Positions 1 through 11,040 of a stretch of 64,000 bases of DNA are shown here, one piece after another. A program made the position numbers and the translations under genes. This DNA comes from Agrypnia vestita (taxonomy: Eukaryota; Arthropoda; Insecta; Trichoptera; Phryganeidae): assembly GCA_016648135.1 (NCBI GenBank), contig JADDOH010001544.1, forward strand, positions 124,001 through 188,000. The letters run 5' to 3'. The number at the start of each line of letters is the position of its first letter. The first letter of the stretch is position 1. Below the pieces are notes generated by a model that made no database searches, was not told where the DNA came from, and was given only the letters and a program-made list of their open reading frames with translations.

Positions 1-1020
1 AGCTCGCTAAGTCTTTAATTCCTTTAAATTACTATCAGCTGATATTATTTATAAAGTAATAAAGGAGCACCTCCGGCCGAAACTTGAACAAAACAACAAC
101 AGAGGATCCCACAAAAAAGCCCAACACAAAACGGACCCGGGCTTTTATTAATAACGAATAAACGCGGCTGTGAAATATCGAAAGATGAAAAAGTCGGTAA
201 TGATGACTAATGTATTTATTATGATCACGTATGGAAGCAGACTTTATTCGGCTTATGAATCCGATGTTGAGCTCAGTGGCGACACGTGATATTTAAATGT
301 TTAAAATATATTCGTCGGGTATGGTTGCTGGATGGAAAGATTTACTAAGAAGGATATATAGGACTTTAAAAAATTGATAATGTGTGGATGTTCTGAAAAT
401 GGAATTGTAAAACAGTTTCGTCTATGTAAGAATATAATTCATCTAAATTAATTACATTCTGTTTTAAATAAAACGTTGTTAAAGTGGCCTCCATGGTTCC
501 GTGCGAATCGAACAGAAGAGAATTTGTTAAATCCAATTTTTTCTGACTTAATCAAATTAAACCTAACGTCGTGGCGTCGTTTATGGTTTATTTATTTGCA
601 CCACCATGCCAAAATCCATACCACACAGGCTTCTCTCGAATTTACTGTGGATTGTTCACCAAAAACAAAGTTTTGCTTATTGACAAAGCCATCTAACCAA
701 TATGTTTCATCAGAAAAGATGATATTTTTAATCAATGTTAAGATTAATTTCAAGTTGATCAAATACATAAAGGCTACGATGGTCTACTGGTTTCAGTTCT
801 GAGATCAACGCAATCTTATAAAAATGTAAAGACAAGTCTTTTCGCAAATTATGACAAGTTGTCGTTGTTGAAAGGCCCGATTCTTGCAAACGACGAGGAA
901 TCAGCTCATGAACGATCAGTTCACGTTGAGTATTCACAAACGAACGCTTATTTTCATAAAATATTTGGATAATTACCAAAAATTGTGAAAGCATGTACCT
1001 ACCTACTTTACCATTAAGAT
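1..1020. other. Intergenic, no gene recognised
   Basis: AT-rich sequence without a recognisable coding segment. Two short overlapping open frames near 476-994 lie on opposite strands and match no family I know. No clear repeat boundary is visible. Confidence 0.5.
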
Positions 1021-1024
1021 AAAT

Positions 1025-1312
1025 TATAGGAATCTCACAGAGACTAAGCTATAAATATGAGAAATGTGTGTGGAAGTCTTTTCATACAATTGCCCAGGGA
1101 TTACAACCTGTATGAACTGGCTTAAGTGATCACTCTACACAGTGCAAAGTTAACCAATGCCATTGTAAGAACATTCACACTTTATCAAATTTTGAATGTT
1201 CCTTCTATGTTCAAATTTGAGAATCTTTCGTTTATTTGAATGGACTATGCTTGAGATATATGTAGTCTTTTCTTATGCATACATAGATTTTTGCAGCTGG
1301 TAATGATACCTT
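1025..1312. repeat. Interspersed repeat, partial copy of the 49574-49935 element
   Basis: This stretch aligns by eye along most of its length with 49569-49876: shared blocks are AATCTCACAGAGAC, GTGTGTGGAAGTCTTTT, TGGCTTAAGTGA and GCTGGTAATGATACC. The second copy has inverted ends, so this one appears to have lost its right end. Class is unknown; a MITE is likely. Confidence 0.6.
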
Positions 1313-1539
1313 TATATTTTTTAATGTTTACTTTACTTATTTTTTTTACTTTAATTTCCTTTACCGTGGTGGAGATTGTTAGAGAATACTAAAATAAATG
1401 AATAAATAAAATTAAAAACACAAAAACATGATAAATTTTATTAATTATACAAAAAATATGGTTGCTATGACATTTTAAAATAATATAATTCGCAATGAAA
1501 AACCTTTTATAATGTTTTTACATTTATGTGTACACCGTA

Positions 1540-1670
1540 GGCACCGCACTGACTTTATATGTAAGAAGGGCAATGTTGCGCCGAGCGTCCGCCAGGGGTA
1601 ACACGGTAGCGCAGGTAGCGCGGGCGTAGGTAGGTAGCGGAGATCACAACCGCTGGCGCTGTTCAAATTG
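1540..1670. other. GC-rich patch of unknown nature
   Basis: A short block much richer in G and C than its surroundings, with a low-complexity run of GGTAGCG-like words. A 63-codon minus-strand frame crosses it but resembles no protein family and ends in AT-rich sequence. It may be the internal part of a repeat. Confidence 0.3.
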
Positions 1671-1924
1671 TTTGGGAGGAAAACAGATGATTACTTTATA
1701 GATGGAACGTAAGTCACCATTATAATAATGCTCTTTTTAGTTACATAAATCGGGAAATAATTACGCTATTATTAAATCACTGAAAAAGTAAACAAACAGT
1801 AAGTGAACAGTAAAAAAATAGTAAAAATACACTCAATAGAATGTTTCCGACTTCAAGTTAAGATGGTAACAATATTTGAAAAAAATAATTTAATTTATTA
1901 TTTGTTTGTATCTACTTATTAATT

Positions 1925-1966
1925 ACACCTACATCTTTCGGAAAAACTTTTCCATCGTCAGGGTGT
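1925..1966 (-). ncRNA. Hammerhead-like ribozyme motif (Penelope-associated)
   Basis: On the minus strand, ACACC is followed by CUGACGA, one extra U, a GGAAA/UUUCC hairpin, GAAA, GAUGU, A and then GGUGU. ACACC and GGUGU pair as stem I, the hairpin is stem II, and the A before GGUGU sits where a hammerhead cleavage nucleotide would. The extra base between CUGACGA and stem II is non-canonical, and the short stem III carries a mismatch. It lies just downstream of a Penelope-like coding remnant on the same strand, as expected for hammerheads in these elements. Activity is not implied. Confidence 0.55.
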
Positions 1967-2084
1967 TTTAGAAATGTCAAAATATTAAAATGAATTATGT
2001 CTCTTGTTTTTCTAAATAATTTGAAAAATTATTTAAAAAAAAATATTGCTAAAATACTTGATTACCCACAAATATTGGATTTTT

Positions 2085-2430
2085 TTTAGAATTGGACTAA
2101 AAGTTAAATTTAATTGATTATTAATAATATTTTGTTTACTATTACATGCTTTACTAATTTCTAATGATTCTAAATTATTCAATTTCAGATCAAAATTATT
2201 TTTGTGTAAAATAGTAATAAGTAAATAAGTCCTAAATTTTTATAAAAATCTTGATCATTTTCTAATAAATGACTTGCAAATTCAGAATAACCACGATTAT
2301 TCAGACATCTTAAATATTATTTTACCCTTAGATTAAAATTTCTTTACACGAAAGTTTATAACACCTGAATTGTTAAATATATTATCTTTACCTTTTGAAT
2401 TTATGAGTAGTTTCTCTACATTATTATTTG
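2085..2430 (-). pseudogene. Penelope-like element, decayed C-terminal (GIY-YIG region) remnant
   Basis: Minus-strand translation gives disconnected pieces such as NNRGYSEFASHLLENDQDF (about 2230-2310) and LESLEISKACNSKQNIINNQ (about 2100-2175). The pattern of a His-containing helix, then LE.LEI.KA, then INNQ is what I recognise from the end of Penelope-like GIY-YIG endonuclease domains. The same LEI.KA...INNQ order recurs at 26250-26390. Frames are broken by stops and frameshifts. The ribozyme-like motif at 1925-1966 follows in the downstream direction. Confidence 0.55.
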
Positions 2431-3940
2431 TATAAAATGCAGGTCTAATATGTGCAGGTCAGTCAATTTTTTTTAATGTCAATCTACAAAGTTGCTAAAG
2501 TAGTTGAAAAACTACATGTAGAATTGCGAATTTACTAAATAAATTTAAGACATATTACGTTAATAAATTAACAATGGAACTTTTGTGGCTATTTCCATAT
2601 TGTATATATATGAGTGCATGTATTTCGGTCGTAATTACGTCAGTACATTTTTATTCGTTAATGTATTTATTTATTAGTAGTATTGTGCATTAAGGTCGAT
2701 TTAAAGAACCCAACAATTTATTTCCGATACATTGTGTTAAATAAATTTATGAAATTGACTTATTTCAATTCGATAGATGAAATTTTAAGAAAAATAAATT
2801 TATAACGGTCCAGCGTTCGGAGCCATTTACAACAAATCAGGAAGTTTTAAAGCTGGGTTAATTGTGCTGAAAAACGGCAATACTTATAAGTACGTACTCT
2901 CAATAAAATTAATAAAAAAGATCTATTTTATGACGACAGTAACGACGACGACAGACAGACAGACAGTAAAATATACGCAATTATAATTTAATTTACAATT
3001 TTAAAGTATGGTAGTATACTTCCGTACGGCCGTATACAGCTTAATTATTATTTATCAAGTCTAATAATTCAGGGATTTCACAATCACACAAAATGCACAC
3101 ATGCACGACGCAGCCCACAGACAAACACACACACACATACACACCGTGACACAGTGTACAAGGCAGCGCCTCGAAGGTGAAGATTTCCACTGTATTAAGA
3201 GCTGATATCACAAAGCCCGACCGGCTCGAACCCAAAACCGTTCATTAGCTTACGGGCCCAGCGCCGACACCGACAGGGCGAAAACAAATTAAAAAGGAAA
3301 AGTCAATAATGAGAATTTGTTTAAGAATATACGTGTACCTGGGGCTTAATATATCTCGATATTTCTGAGATTTAAATGTATTTATTTTTATGACCAAACT
3401 TATACCATAACGTAGTTACCTTTTAATTCATTTCATATTGTCACTGTTCTTAACATTATTCCGTAATTCGCACTCGAATATTCCATTAGTCTCTGGTACA
3501 CTCTATATTTGTTTCCTAAAATATTCCTCTCGTGTATGCGCCGTTTGCCTATTGCACAGTATGCTTGTCTATTCCCCCGTCTCTGAGGTATTCGCCAGCT
3601 GTCAAACTCGACTGACTTGTCGTGTGTGATGTCATCGTTATTCGAAGAAATTAATGATTTATCATTGCAAATCTATAAAAAATTGCAGAGGAAACGTCAT
3701 GACATAATGTTTCATTACTTATTAATTAACATTGTAAATTCATTAAATAAACATTGTATTGAACTTTTTACACTATTAAATATTATTATTTGTTATTATT
3801 GTAGTGTCAAGGGGAGAAATAGGCTGTACATCTTAAATATAGTGTTATTAAAAATAAATCTTAGTTTATTGAAAAATAATAATAATAACTGTTCGAAGAA
3901 TATTTTTTCTTCTGTATGAAGGCTTGAACTTTGTCACCAC
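2431..3940. other. Intergenic with simple repeats
   Basis: No gene is recognised. The span contains a GACGA/CAGA-type simple repeat near 2938-2970 and a CA-rich microsatellite near 3120-3145. Two overlapping frames at 3438-3919 have AT-driven compositions and no recognisable motif. Confidence 0.5.
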
Positions 3941-3946
3941 AGTGAC

Positions 3947-4216
3947 ATTATTATTAAAATAAAAAACAAATCACTTTGTTTTCACCACTCTATTAGATTA
4001 AACAATCTTCTTGTTGAGAACAATGTTCTCTTCTAACCAATAATCCTGAAGCAGAGAACATTGTTCTCGAAACATGTAGATTGTTTAATCTAATAAACTA
4101 ATATAATTAATAAATAAAATAAATCTAATAAACTAATTAAAAAAATAACCTAATAATTTTTTTTTTAAAATGTAATAAAGTGGTGAAAACAAATTGTGTT
4201 TTATTTTAATAATAAT
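3947..4216. mobile_element. Foldback element with hammerhead-like motif
   Basis: The ends are inverted: a left arm with TTTTCACCAC and TTAGATTAAACAATCT is mirrored by AGATTGTTTAATCTAA and GTGGTGAAAA on the right, with ATTATTATTAAAAT and its complement at the tips. Both arms contain the self-complementary GAGAACAATGTTCTC. GTGGTGAAAAC also follows the ribozyme-like motifs at 39167, 42017 and 43501, so these belong to one family, probably non-autonomous and Penelope-related. Confidence 0.6.
4039..4085 (+). ncRNA. Hammerhead-like ribozyme motif, best stem I
   Basis: Read in order: AATAATC (stem I), CTGAAGC, an extra A, GAGAAC-ATT-GTTCTC (stem II), GAA, ACATGT (self-complementary stem III), A (cleavage-nucleotide position), GATTGTT (stem I). 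The two stem I strands pair over seven positions with one G-U. The C in place of the final A of CUGANGA and the extra A are departures from the canonical core. A palindromic stem III suggests dimer formation, as described for small Penelope-associated hammerheads. Confidence 0.6.
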
Positions 4217-4890
4217 CACTTTGCACACTGCAACTAACTAACACAGCTGCCTTGTGTCAACTAATAATGACGTATTTATGATTATTGACTATACATTAGT
4301 CATTAATCAACAATTAATGATTACAGTGTATGACTATTATTTAAATTTTTCTTTTAAAATGAAATTGCCTTAAGAATTAAGAGTCATTTCACAAGTATGA
4401 TATAGCGTACTAAGTGAGATCATCGTACAATTCAGCTATTTGAATTTTAGTGGGCGACTTGAATGTAATATAGCAAAAAATATGAACGATAATCTTCTGA
4501 ATGTGATTAATTAATGAAATCATATTGAATGAAAATATTCAGCCGTGTTTTAATTCCTCAACACCGTCTGGGGATTGTGTTGCGTGGTTTAATGGACACC
4601 GATGTATCATCAAAGCTCCGGTAGCCCAATCCCATTGATCGCTTTAGAAGTTTTCTTTTATTCTTGAAATGTTTGTAAAGAAACACGAATTAAACCGAAT
4701 GGCGTATGGAAATGTATTTTTTAAATGATTGCTATGCATTGTGTTGACTACAGAAAAAAGGCTTCCGGTTTTATAGATTTATTTGCTTCGCATAGCAGAT
4801 GTTGTGTAGATCAACGATCTTGCATCAATTTGAATCATCATTAATGAAACCTGAAATAATATCTCATTGCAATTGTTTTATACATATTCT
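4217..4890. other. Intergenic, nothing recognised
   Basis: AT-rich sequence with no supported gene, RNA or repeat boundary. Confidence 0.4.
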
Positions 4891-4894
4891 TAAA

Positions 4895-5215
4895 CAATAG
4901 AAACAACACATAATCGAAGTCTTTCGAACAAGAATTAGAAATAACCCTAAGTTATTCGAAAGCACTAGCATTATTGCATAATTGCAAAATGATCATATTC
5001 ACTAAAATACGCGAGAAATTTCTAGAACGTCACGTTTTAAATTGCCGTAGAAGCGCGCGCAGAGAGTCGATCTAATTTTGACTTTAGCAAAGTCACAGAA
5101 AATAACGAAATACCATCGAGAACCTAACACTGTGTGCGGAAATAAGTGCGACCACAGACGTATGAATATTCAACAGACGAGTATAAAGTGTTCCATGCAC
5201 AAGTAATGGATACGA
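4895..5215 (+). repeat. LTR-like interspersed repeat, diverged copy
   Basis: The right part shares words with 31600-31760 and 38960-39050: TGCGGAAATAAGTGCGA here, TGCGAATAAGTGCGATAG there, followed by an ATTC / AGACGA / AGTTGTTCCA-type series. Three copies of a 300-base block with ordered shared words suggest LTR or leader sequence of one retroelement family. No terminal repeats were delimited. Confidence 0.35.
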
Positions 5216-5529
5216 GATACTTTGAATTAAAGAATAGATCTCCAGTTAAATTCGTGTCCATGTGCTTGGAATTATGTTTCAAAATATTTAAGGGGTTCGG
5301 TAACTAAGAAATTCTATTGTTTATTTTGTTATTCCCAAAACATTTCGTTCTTCTTTGTCTTGAAACGCATTAAAAGTAAGGTTGAAAATTTTATCGCAAT
5401 AATATTTTAAAAAATAAAGGAAAGTTATCTGAACCCATGCCACTACAAAAAACTAACCCATAAAAACCAAGTTTTTATTATACTCCCTTTCTCATTGAAA
5501 CGGGTTTCGCGCCTACTCCACGCGTCGGT

Positions 5530-5800
5530 CTCGAAAATGGAACAATATATAGATCGTTAAAAATTCGAAAAATCCAAAATTATACAATAATTTAAAAAAA
5601 AATTAAACGAAAATTTGTTAGATCTTCTTGATTGTCGCCACGAGTCTACTTGCCAAGTTTCAGCTCGATTGGATCACGGGAAAAGGGATAAAAATCGATT
5701 CAAATTTTTTTCGGTAGACAAGCAGACGCTACAAGTTAAAAGAAAAAGAGTAAAAATAGAGAAAAATTTAAAAAAAAATAGAAGATTTAAAAAATAACGT
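5530..5800. repeat. Possible interspersed repeat, class unknown
   Basis: A moderately complex block containing CCACGAGTCTACTTGCC and AAGTTTCAGCTCGATTGG in otherwise A-rich sequence. I have the impression of a dispersed arthropod repeat but see no second copy here. A 60-codon Lys-rich frame across it is compositional. Confidence 0.25.
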
Positions 5801-6930
5801 AAGAAGACATTTTGAAATGTAATAAAAATGAAATAGATCAGTTTGTTATTTAGATTAATTGTTCTACATTTAAATTTTATAATGGTTTCTAAATGATCAC
5901 ATTTAATGAGATAATTTAACTTGTGTACAATACATTTACTAAATCTAAAAAATATTTTTATTTTGAATTTTCGTATAAATTAATGTCTATCATGCAAACC
6001 TTTCTCTAACATTTAACCTGCAGTGTCTAATATTTCTCCTGCAAATATGATTTATGATTTTTATAGTAATATTTAAGTGCATATTCGCTCAATGTTTAGC
6101 ACCCCTCATAAATTTGTACTCTATAAAGGTGCCAAATTTCGCACTTTCATCAATAGACGTTTTATTATTGGTTCCTTTAACGTGAACCAAAATGAAGTCT
6201 GTTAATTTTCCCAATTCCCGACTCAACTTTGCTCAAGAGACATTGTAAATTTATTTATCCGTGACCGTCCGTGGTAATGAATGTAAATACTTAAAAATTC
6301 TTTACATTTCATGTAAATGTACATACTGATAAATGGTTTAGTTTTTTTTTTGTTTAACTAAAGCACATTCAGTTAGTTGATATATATAACGTAATTGCAA
6401 AATTTTACTTATTTATTATTTTTATTTTATTCGATTTTCATTGAGACACTACCGGAATACTAGGTTAAAAATGACTTATTTTAAATGCAACTCAATATTC
6501 CAAATAGATGTGCTTTCAGATTATTTTAGTTTTTTAATGCATGTATTCAAAGTACCAATACGATACGATCATGTATGAAATACATAGGCTCGTGATATGC
6601 ACAATGATTAAGCCTGTACAATGCAAGTGGCGAATAAGCGAACTAAACAAAATTGGTAACAATTTAAACTATGCAGATTAACATAAATATCCCAAATTTA
6701 TGGATAAATATTGCGGTTGTTATGCGTAAAATAATTATCTCAAATAAAGATACATATTTTGTGTTCTAGGGCTTTAAAAAATTGTCAAGAAATTGGATTT
6801 GTAGGAGTGATTGTTTAAATGATGATGGAGTAGCTGTAGGGATATCAGAATAAATATTCAGATCAGCCCAATGCAAATTATACGTAGGTACGACATATTC
6901 TTGCGATGGAAGAAAAACAACCAATATTAT
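5801..6930. other. Intergenic, nothing recognised
   Basis: AT-rich sequence without coding signal or visible repeat ends. Confidence 0.45.
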
Positions 6931-6935
6931 TAGGA

Positions 6936-7206
6936 CTAGCTGCAACCCGTCAAAAATGACGTAACATTGGTTCGCATCTTTGCTAAGTCCTTGTGTATAT
7001 TTATAGCATCTTTTTGGCGCTCCACGGAGAGGCGGCCGTACAGCTGGTTCGGGTTTGGTATTCCGGGGTTCAAGCTCCACCCCGGCCGTTCAATTTCGTT
7101 TTTTAGCAGTGAATTCGAACGAAATTACGGATCTTACGGAAGTTACGGGGACAGACAGACGGACCGACGCCGACGGATGGACAGACAACAAAATTATTAT
7201 ATTTAA
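6936..7206 (-). mobile_element. Helitron-like non-autonomous element, copy 1
   Basis: On the minus strand the 3' end is a hairpin (CGTCA-TTTT-TGACG), then GGGTTGCAG and CTAG followed by T. Hairpin, about ten bases, CTAG and insertion before T fit the known Helitron 3' signature. The inside carries a tRNA-like stretch with a B-box-like GGTTCAAGCTCC, then AATTTCGTTTTTTAGCAG and a GACAGACGG microsatellite. Eight copies in the window share this order. No Rep/helicase coding is present. Confidence 0.65.
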
Positions 7207-7763
7207 TGCTGACTTACTCTAAAGAACTCCGGAATTCTTATAAGGGTTTTAACATGCAAATTTATGTCAAATAACGAAAGAGAATCAATAAATCGAAGAG
7301 AATCAATAGTACCTACTGCAGGATCGGATATTCTCCGTCGAGACTCCAGTTTGTGCATTTTAAAAAAGAAAAGGCGATCCTCGTAACCAGGAGATTTCAG
7401 TGTTGACCGTTATATATAACTATATAAACAAAAGGTCTCGTTTACTTTTATGAATAAATGTAGTATGATTAAATCATTGGAGAACAAACTACGGTAAAAA
7501 CTTTATTATTAACAGAGTTCTAGGTACCTATGACACGGCCTTTGCAGATCTCGATATTTTATATTTAAGATTTGAGCAGTTTACAAAATCCCTTACGTAT
7601 AAACTCGCGCGATGACATTTTTCTTCCCACACATGTGAACACACACACGAAAACATAAAACGCATACACACAAGGACACATAAAAACACACAAATATACA
7701 CACTCACACAAACTCACTATATCACATATTGTTTTTTCTTATTTTTTATCGATCCTGGTATAA
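7207..7763. other. Intergenic with CA-rich simple sequence
   Basis: No gene is visible. A degenerate CACACA-rich tract spans about 7628-7712, just before the mariner insertion. Confidence 0.5.
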
Positions 7764-8880
7764 TATTAGGTCCTTACATATGAAATTGACGTTTTACCGT
7801 ACTGGCAAATTTGATCTCAAATATCTTCTCTTTGGTTAGGAATTCCAAATCCAAATTTTTACAGCTATTTACTCATGTATTTGTGTTTTGAAAATTATAA
7901 TTCATTTGTTTTTTCCTCAATTGTTTTTTTCTTTGCGAGACTCAGTTTACAAAATGAAAAACTTGAAATATCGCGTTATTTACGAGTACGAGTTCCACCG
8001 TGGCACCAGTGCTGCAGAAACGGCTCGAAGGATTAATGATGTGTATGGCGACGGTGCCGCAAAAGAAAACACAGTGCGTTTTTGGTTCCAACGTTTTCGT
8101 TCTGGAAATTTCGACCTGCAAAACAAGCCCCGTGGACGGCCGGAGACCAAAGTTGATAATGAAGAATTGAAGGCTATTGTGGAAGCGGATCCATCGCAAA
8201 CCACATCCGAGTTAGCTGCAGGCTGCGGTGTTAGTGATAAAACTGTTTTAATCCACTTGAAGCAAATTGGTAAGGTGAAAAAGCTTGAAAGGTGGGTACC
8301 TAACGAATTGAGTGAAGCAAATCAACAAACGCGAGTTACTTGTGAGCGTTTGGTGGACTAGTGCTGGTGTCGTTCACTACAGCTTTCTTAAATCTGGCCA
8401 GACGATTACGGCAGATGTCTATTGTCAGCAACTGCAAACCATGATGGAAAAGCTAGCTGCTAAACAACCGAGGCTGGTTAATCGCTCTAGGCCACTGCTG
8501 CTTCATGATAACGCTAGACCACACACTGCACAACAGACGGCTACCAAATTAGAGGAGCTTCAATTGGAATGTCTAAGACATCCACCGTACTCTCCGGACC
8601 TTGCCCCAACAGATTACCATTTTTTTCGAAATTTGGATAACTTCTTGCAAAGGAAAAAATTCAACTCCGATGGGGCAGTCCAAACCGCCTTCAAAGATTT
8701 TATTGATTCCCTTCCGAATGGTTTTTTTAGTAAAGGGATCGATGAACTACCTATGAGATGGCAAAAGTGCATAGATAGCAATGGTACATACTTTGATTAA
8801 ATAAATATATTATAATAAAAAAAAATCGACTTTATGTTCCCCCCATACTAAACGTCAATTTCATATGTAAGGACCTAATA
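7764..8880 (+). mobile_element. Mariner transposon, internally deleted
   Basis: The outer 31 bases (TATTAGGTCCTTACATATGA and onward) are repeated exactly in reverse complement at 8850-8880. The TA at each tip is the expected mariner target duplication. About 1.1 kb lies between, slightly short of the usual 1.3 kb, which agrees with the internal deletion in the transposase. Perfect terminal repeats suggest a fairly recent insertion that could still be mobilised in trans. Confidence 0.92.
7954..8800 (+). pseudogene. Mariner transposase, deleted and frameshifted
   Basis: Translation from ATG 7954 gives a mariner DNA-binding half: first helix-turn-helix with YEFHRGTSAAETARRIN, a GRP hook, a second helix-turn-helix with TTSELAAGCGVSDKTV, then the WVPNEL motif. 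Near 8340 the frame shifts. The text resumes at VWWTSAGVVHYSF and continues through HDNARPH and YSPDLAPTDYHFF to a C-terminal RWQKC...NGTYFD. The last two catalytic aspartates are present with 34 residues between them. The first aspartate (TCDEKW region) is missing with an estimated 60 or more residues. The pattern resembles the cecropia/Hsmar1-like branch. It cannot make active enzyme. Confidence 0.92.
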
Positions 8881-9017
8881 TTCTTGTATATGTGTGTTTT
8901 CTTGTAATTGGCCCAAGGCTCTGTACATCAATAATTGTTTTTTTCAAGACCTTTTACTTACATGGCTGTAAGAAAACCATTAAATGAAAAATAAAAAATA
9001 AAATATATAAATAAAAT

Positions 9018-9150
9018 AATCGGCCGTATTCTGAAATAACTAATATTGCTATTTCTGTATCGTTAATTTTGTCGTTTTAAGTTTGCAAGGTTTGATCAGA
9101 AAGCCTTAAAACGTTAATAAACGTTTGTTTACGTTTTAGAGCTTTCTGGC
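9018..9150. mobile_element. MITE fragment (GGCCGTATTCTGAA family), left half
   Basis: Begins with CGGCCGTATTCTGAAATAAC and contains TTTTAAGTTTG and ACGTTTTAGAGCTTTCTG, in the same order as the fuller copies at 35332-35716 and 37575-37837. It stops at AGAGCTTTCTG, where a LINE-type tail region begins. Confidence 0.55.
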
Positions 9151-9154
9151 TTTA

Positions 9155-9210
9155 TTTATTTATTTGTTCACGCCCATTATAATAGGTTTTTACGTAAATT
9201 ATTATTATAT
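9155..9210 (-). repeat. LINE 3' tail (AAAT-rich), inverted
   Basis: On the minus strand a GGGCGTGAACAAATAAATAA end resembles similar ends at 10305-10345, 21078-21125, 29730-29770 and 31877-31925. All read as a short GGGCG-like word or short 3' UTR followed by an AAAT tail on the minus strand. They are probably 3' ends of 5'-truncated LINEs. Confidence 0.35.
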
Positions 9211-9252
9211 TATTACTAAACAGAATTTCTAGAGAGCATGTTTATTAACATA

Positions 9253-9447
9253 CTAGATGTAACCCGTCAAAAATGACGGTACTTTTACATGTCAGTTCCT
9301 AAAGAATAAGTATTTATTTATTTATAAAAAAATAAAATATATCAAAAATAAAAAAAATATACAATATACTATAAAGAAGTTACGGACGTTACATGAAGTT
9401 ACGATGGACGGATGGACAGATGGATAACTAAATTAATATAATTAAAA
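9253..9447 (-). mobile_element. Helitron-like non-autonomous element, copy 2
   Basis: The minus-strand 3' end has the CCGTCA-TTTT-TGACGG hairpin, GGTTACAT and CTAG before T. Inside are GTCATTTTTG, the ACGTTACATGAAGTTACG block and a short GACGGATGGACAG microsatellite. It lacks the tRNA-like middle of copy 1. Confidence 0.6.
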
Positions 9448-10300
9448 CTCCTACATATAGGGAGGTACACAGATATTCTCGCCTATTTTCTGGGCAGCAA
9501 TAAAGCATAACAATCATGTCTTTACTGCTGTAATAAACATTTCTATAATAAACACTGCACACTGCATCAGTTATGTCGTTTAACTGATGCCTTGACATTT
9601 CTCATAGAAACTTTAAGCATATGGCCCGTCTAATTTATGTGATACTAATATATCAATCGCGCTAACCTGAGAATAAGCAGGATTGTGAATCATCCATCTA
9701 AGTGCTGTCTCCTTTCGATTATACAATAGTCAACTTAAAATATAGCTTAGCAAGCGCATAAACCATCGAACTAAATCCATTGTCATTCTTCCCTAAACTA
9801 GTTTTATACACAAAAAAAAATATTTTAGGGATATTACGTTACTAAGTATTATGGACACCTTTTTACCCGAGTAAAGATTATGATAAAACCATAAAATCTC
9901 ATCAACAAGAAGCAAAGATGTCAGACTTTGTGACAAAGTAGATATTTGTTGTTTTTTTTCAAAACGCATCACTCAAATAATATTATTCTGTGACAGGAGC
10001 CCCGATAATCTCCTTCCCTTGCTGTTTACCGACCAGATATTTTCAGTTAAAAGTCGCGGTCCTCGACCATAAAATAAAATAAACAATTACGGAGATATGG
10101 ATTAAAAATATTTCAATTATTGCGTGTCGCTTGAGCCACGCGCTGATTGCGTATCACACTCTAATTACGTAATGTTTTAATTCCAGCAAGATACGAATTT
10201 ACGGACCGACAGACAGACAACGAAATTTTCATATTTAGATAATGCCATAACTTTTTGATACCTTTTTAATTACCGGTAAAGTAGATTCCGAGTATTACCG
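9448..10300. other. Intergenic, nothing recognised
   Basis: No supported gene. A short GACCGACAGACAGACAACG run at 10203-10222 looks like the microsatellite part of a further, very decayed Helitron-like copy. Confidence 0.35.
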
Positions 10301-10304
10301 TTTT

Positions 10305-11040
10305 TTATTTTATTTATTTATTAATTAACGCCCTATAGGGCTTTTACAACAGAGAGGTAAAGTGTACATTAAAAGAATATATAGTTTAAAGAAAAAAATA
10401 ACACGTAAACATAATAATGACATAAAGTGGAAAGAAAATACTTAAAATACAGACACAAATATATAAAGATAAATATAATATAAAGTAAAAAGCAAGTATG
10501 TATATAACAAGCAGAAGCATAAGGAAAACATAATATAATAGAAATTCAAATACAAAAAAAAGTAATAATATAGAGCGAAAAGCAATAGCACAAGCTATGA
10601 AAGTCATAATATAATTAAAAATTAACACAGAAATGTAAATCAATTAGGTATTTAAGTCCAATTCGACAAATACTAGTAATCTTTCATTTTCCGGGGAATG
10701 GGGAATTTGCATGCCCTCATATGGAGATGCTGCGATACATTGTATAGTCACACGTCAGCATTCATCAAACAAATGTACAGTCATTTCCACGTTCACCCAA
10801 TTAATGGTGGTCTTCAGCAACCCTGAATGACGCTGCCCAGATCCATTCACCCGGCTGGGACTGCCCACAATGAAGCGGAAGTGTCCCTCCATTCCTCGAA
10901 GTTTCCCTTTTCTCGGCTGCCGGCATTATCCTTGCGCAGGTACCGAGCTGATGATGCTCTCCGCGGCATTGTGCTGCCCAGGACCAGGTAGAGGAATTAC
11001 AGTTAGTGGGAGACTTTAATTGCCCCGCGTGTAAACTTGA
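10305..11040 (-). repeat. Decayed LINE-like sequence, minus strand
   Basis: At the low end is an AAAT-type tail after a GCCCTATAGGGCGTTAATTA word, then about 320 bases of very A/T-rich sequence, then a GC-richer block at 10680-11030. On the minus strand that block gives stop-interrupted text such as EEWRDTSASLWAVPAG. The layout of coding-like block, AT-rich 3' UTR and tail suggests a 5'-truncated LINE, but no domain was recognised. An ATTTGCAT octamer at 10706 is noted only because it could mislead. Confidence 0.35.

Noticed and set aside
6766..7206. Frames of 104 and 79 codons
   Set aside because: They cross the Helitron-like copy 1 on opposite strands and come from its GC-rich tRNA-like core and microsatellite.
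8312..8800. 162-codon frame as an intact gene
   Set aside because: It is the second half of the deleted mariner transposase; its first dozen codons are out-of-frame sequence before the junction.
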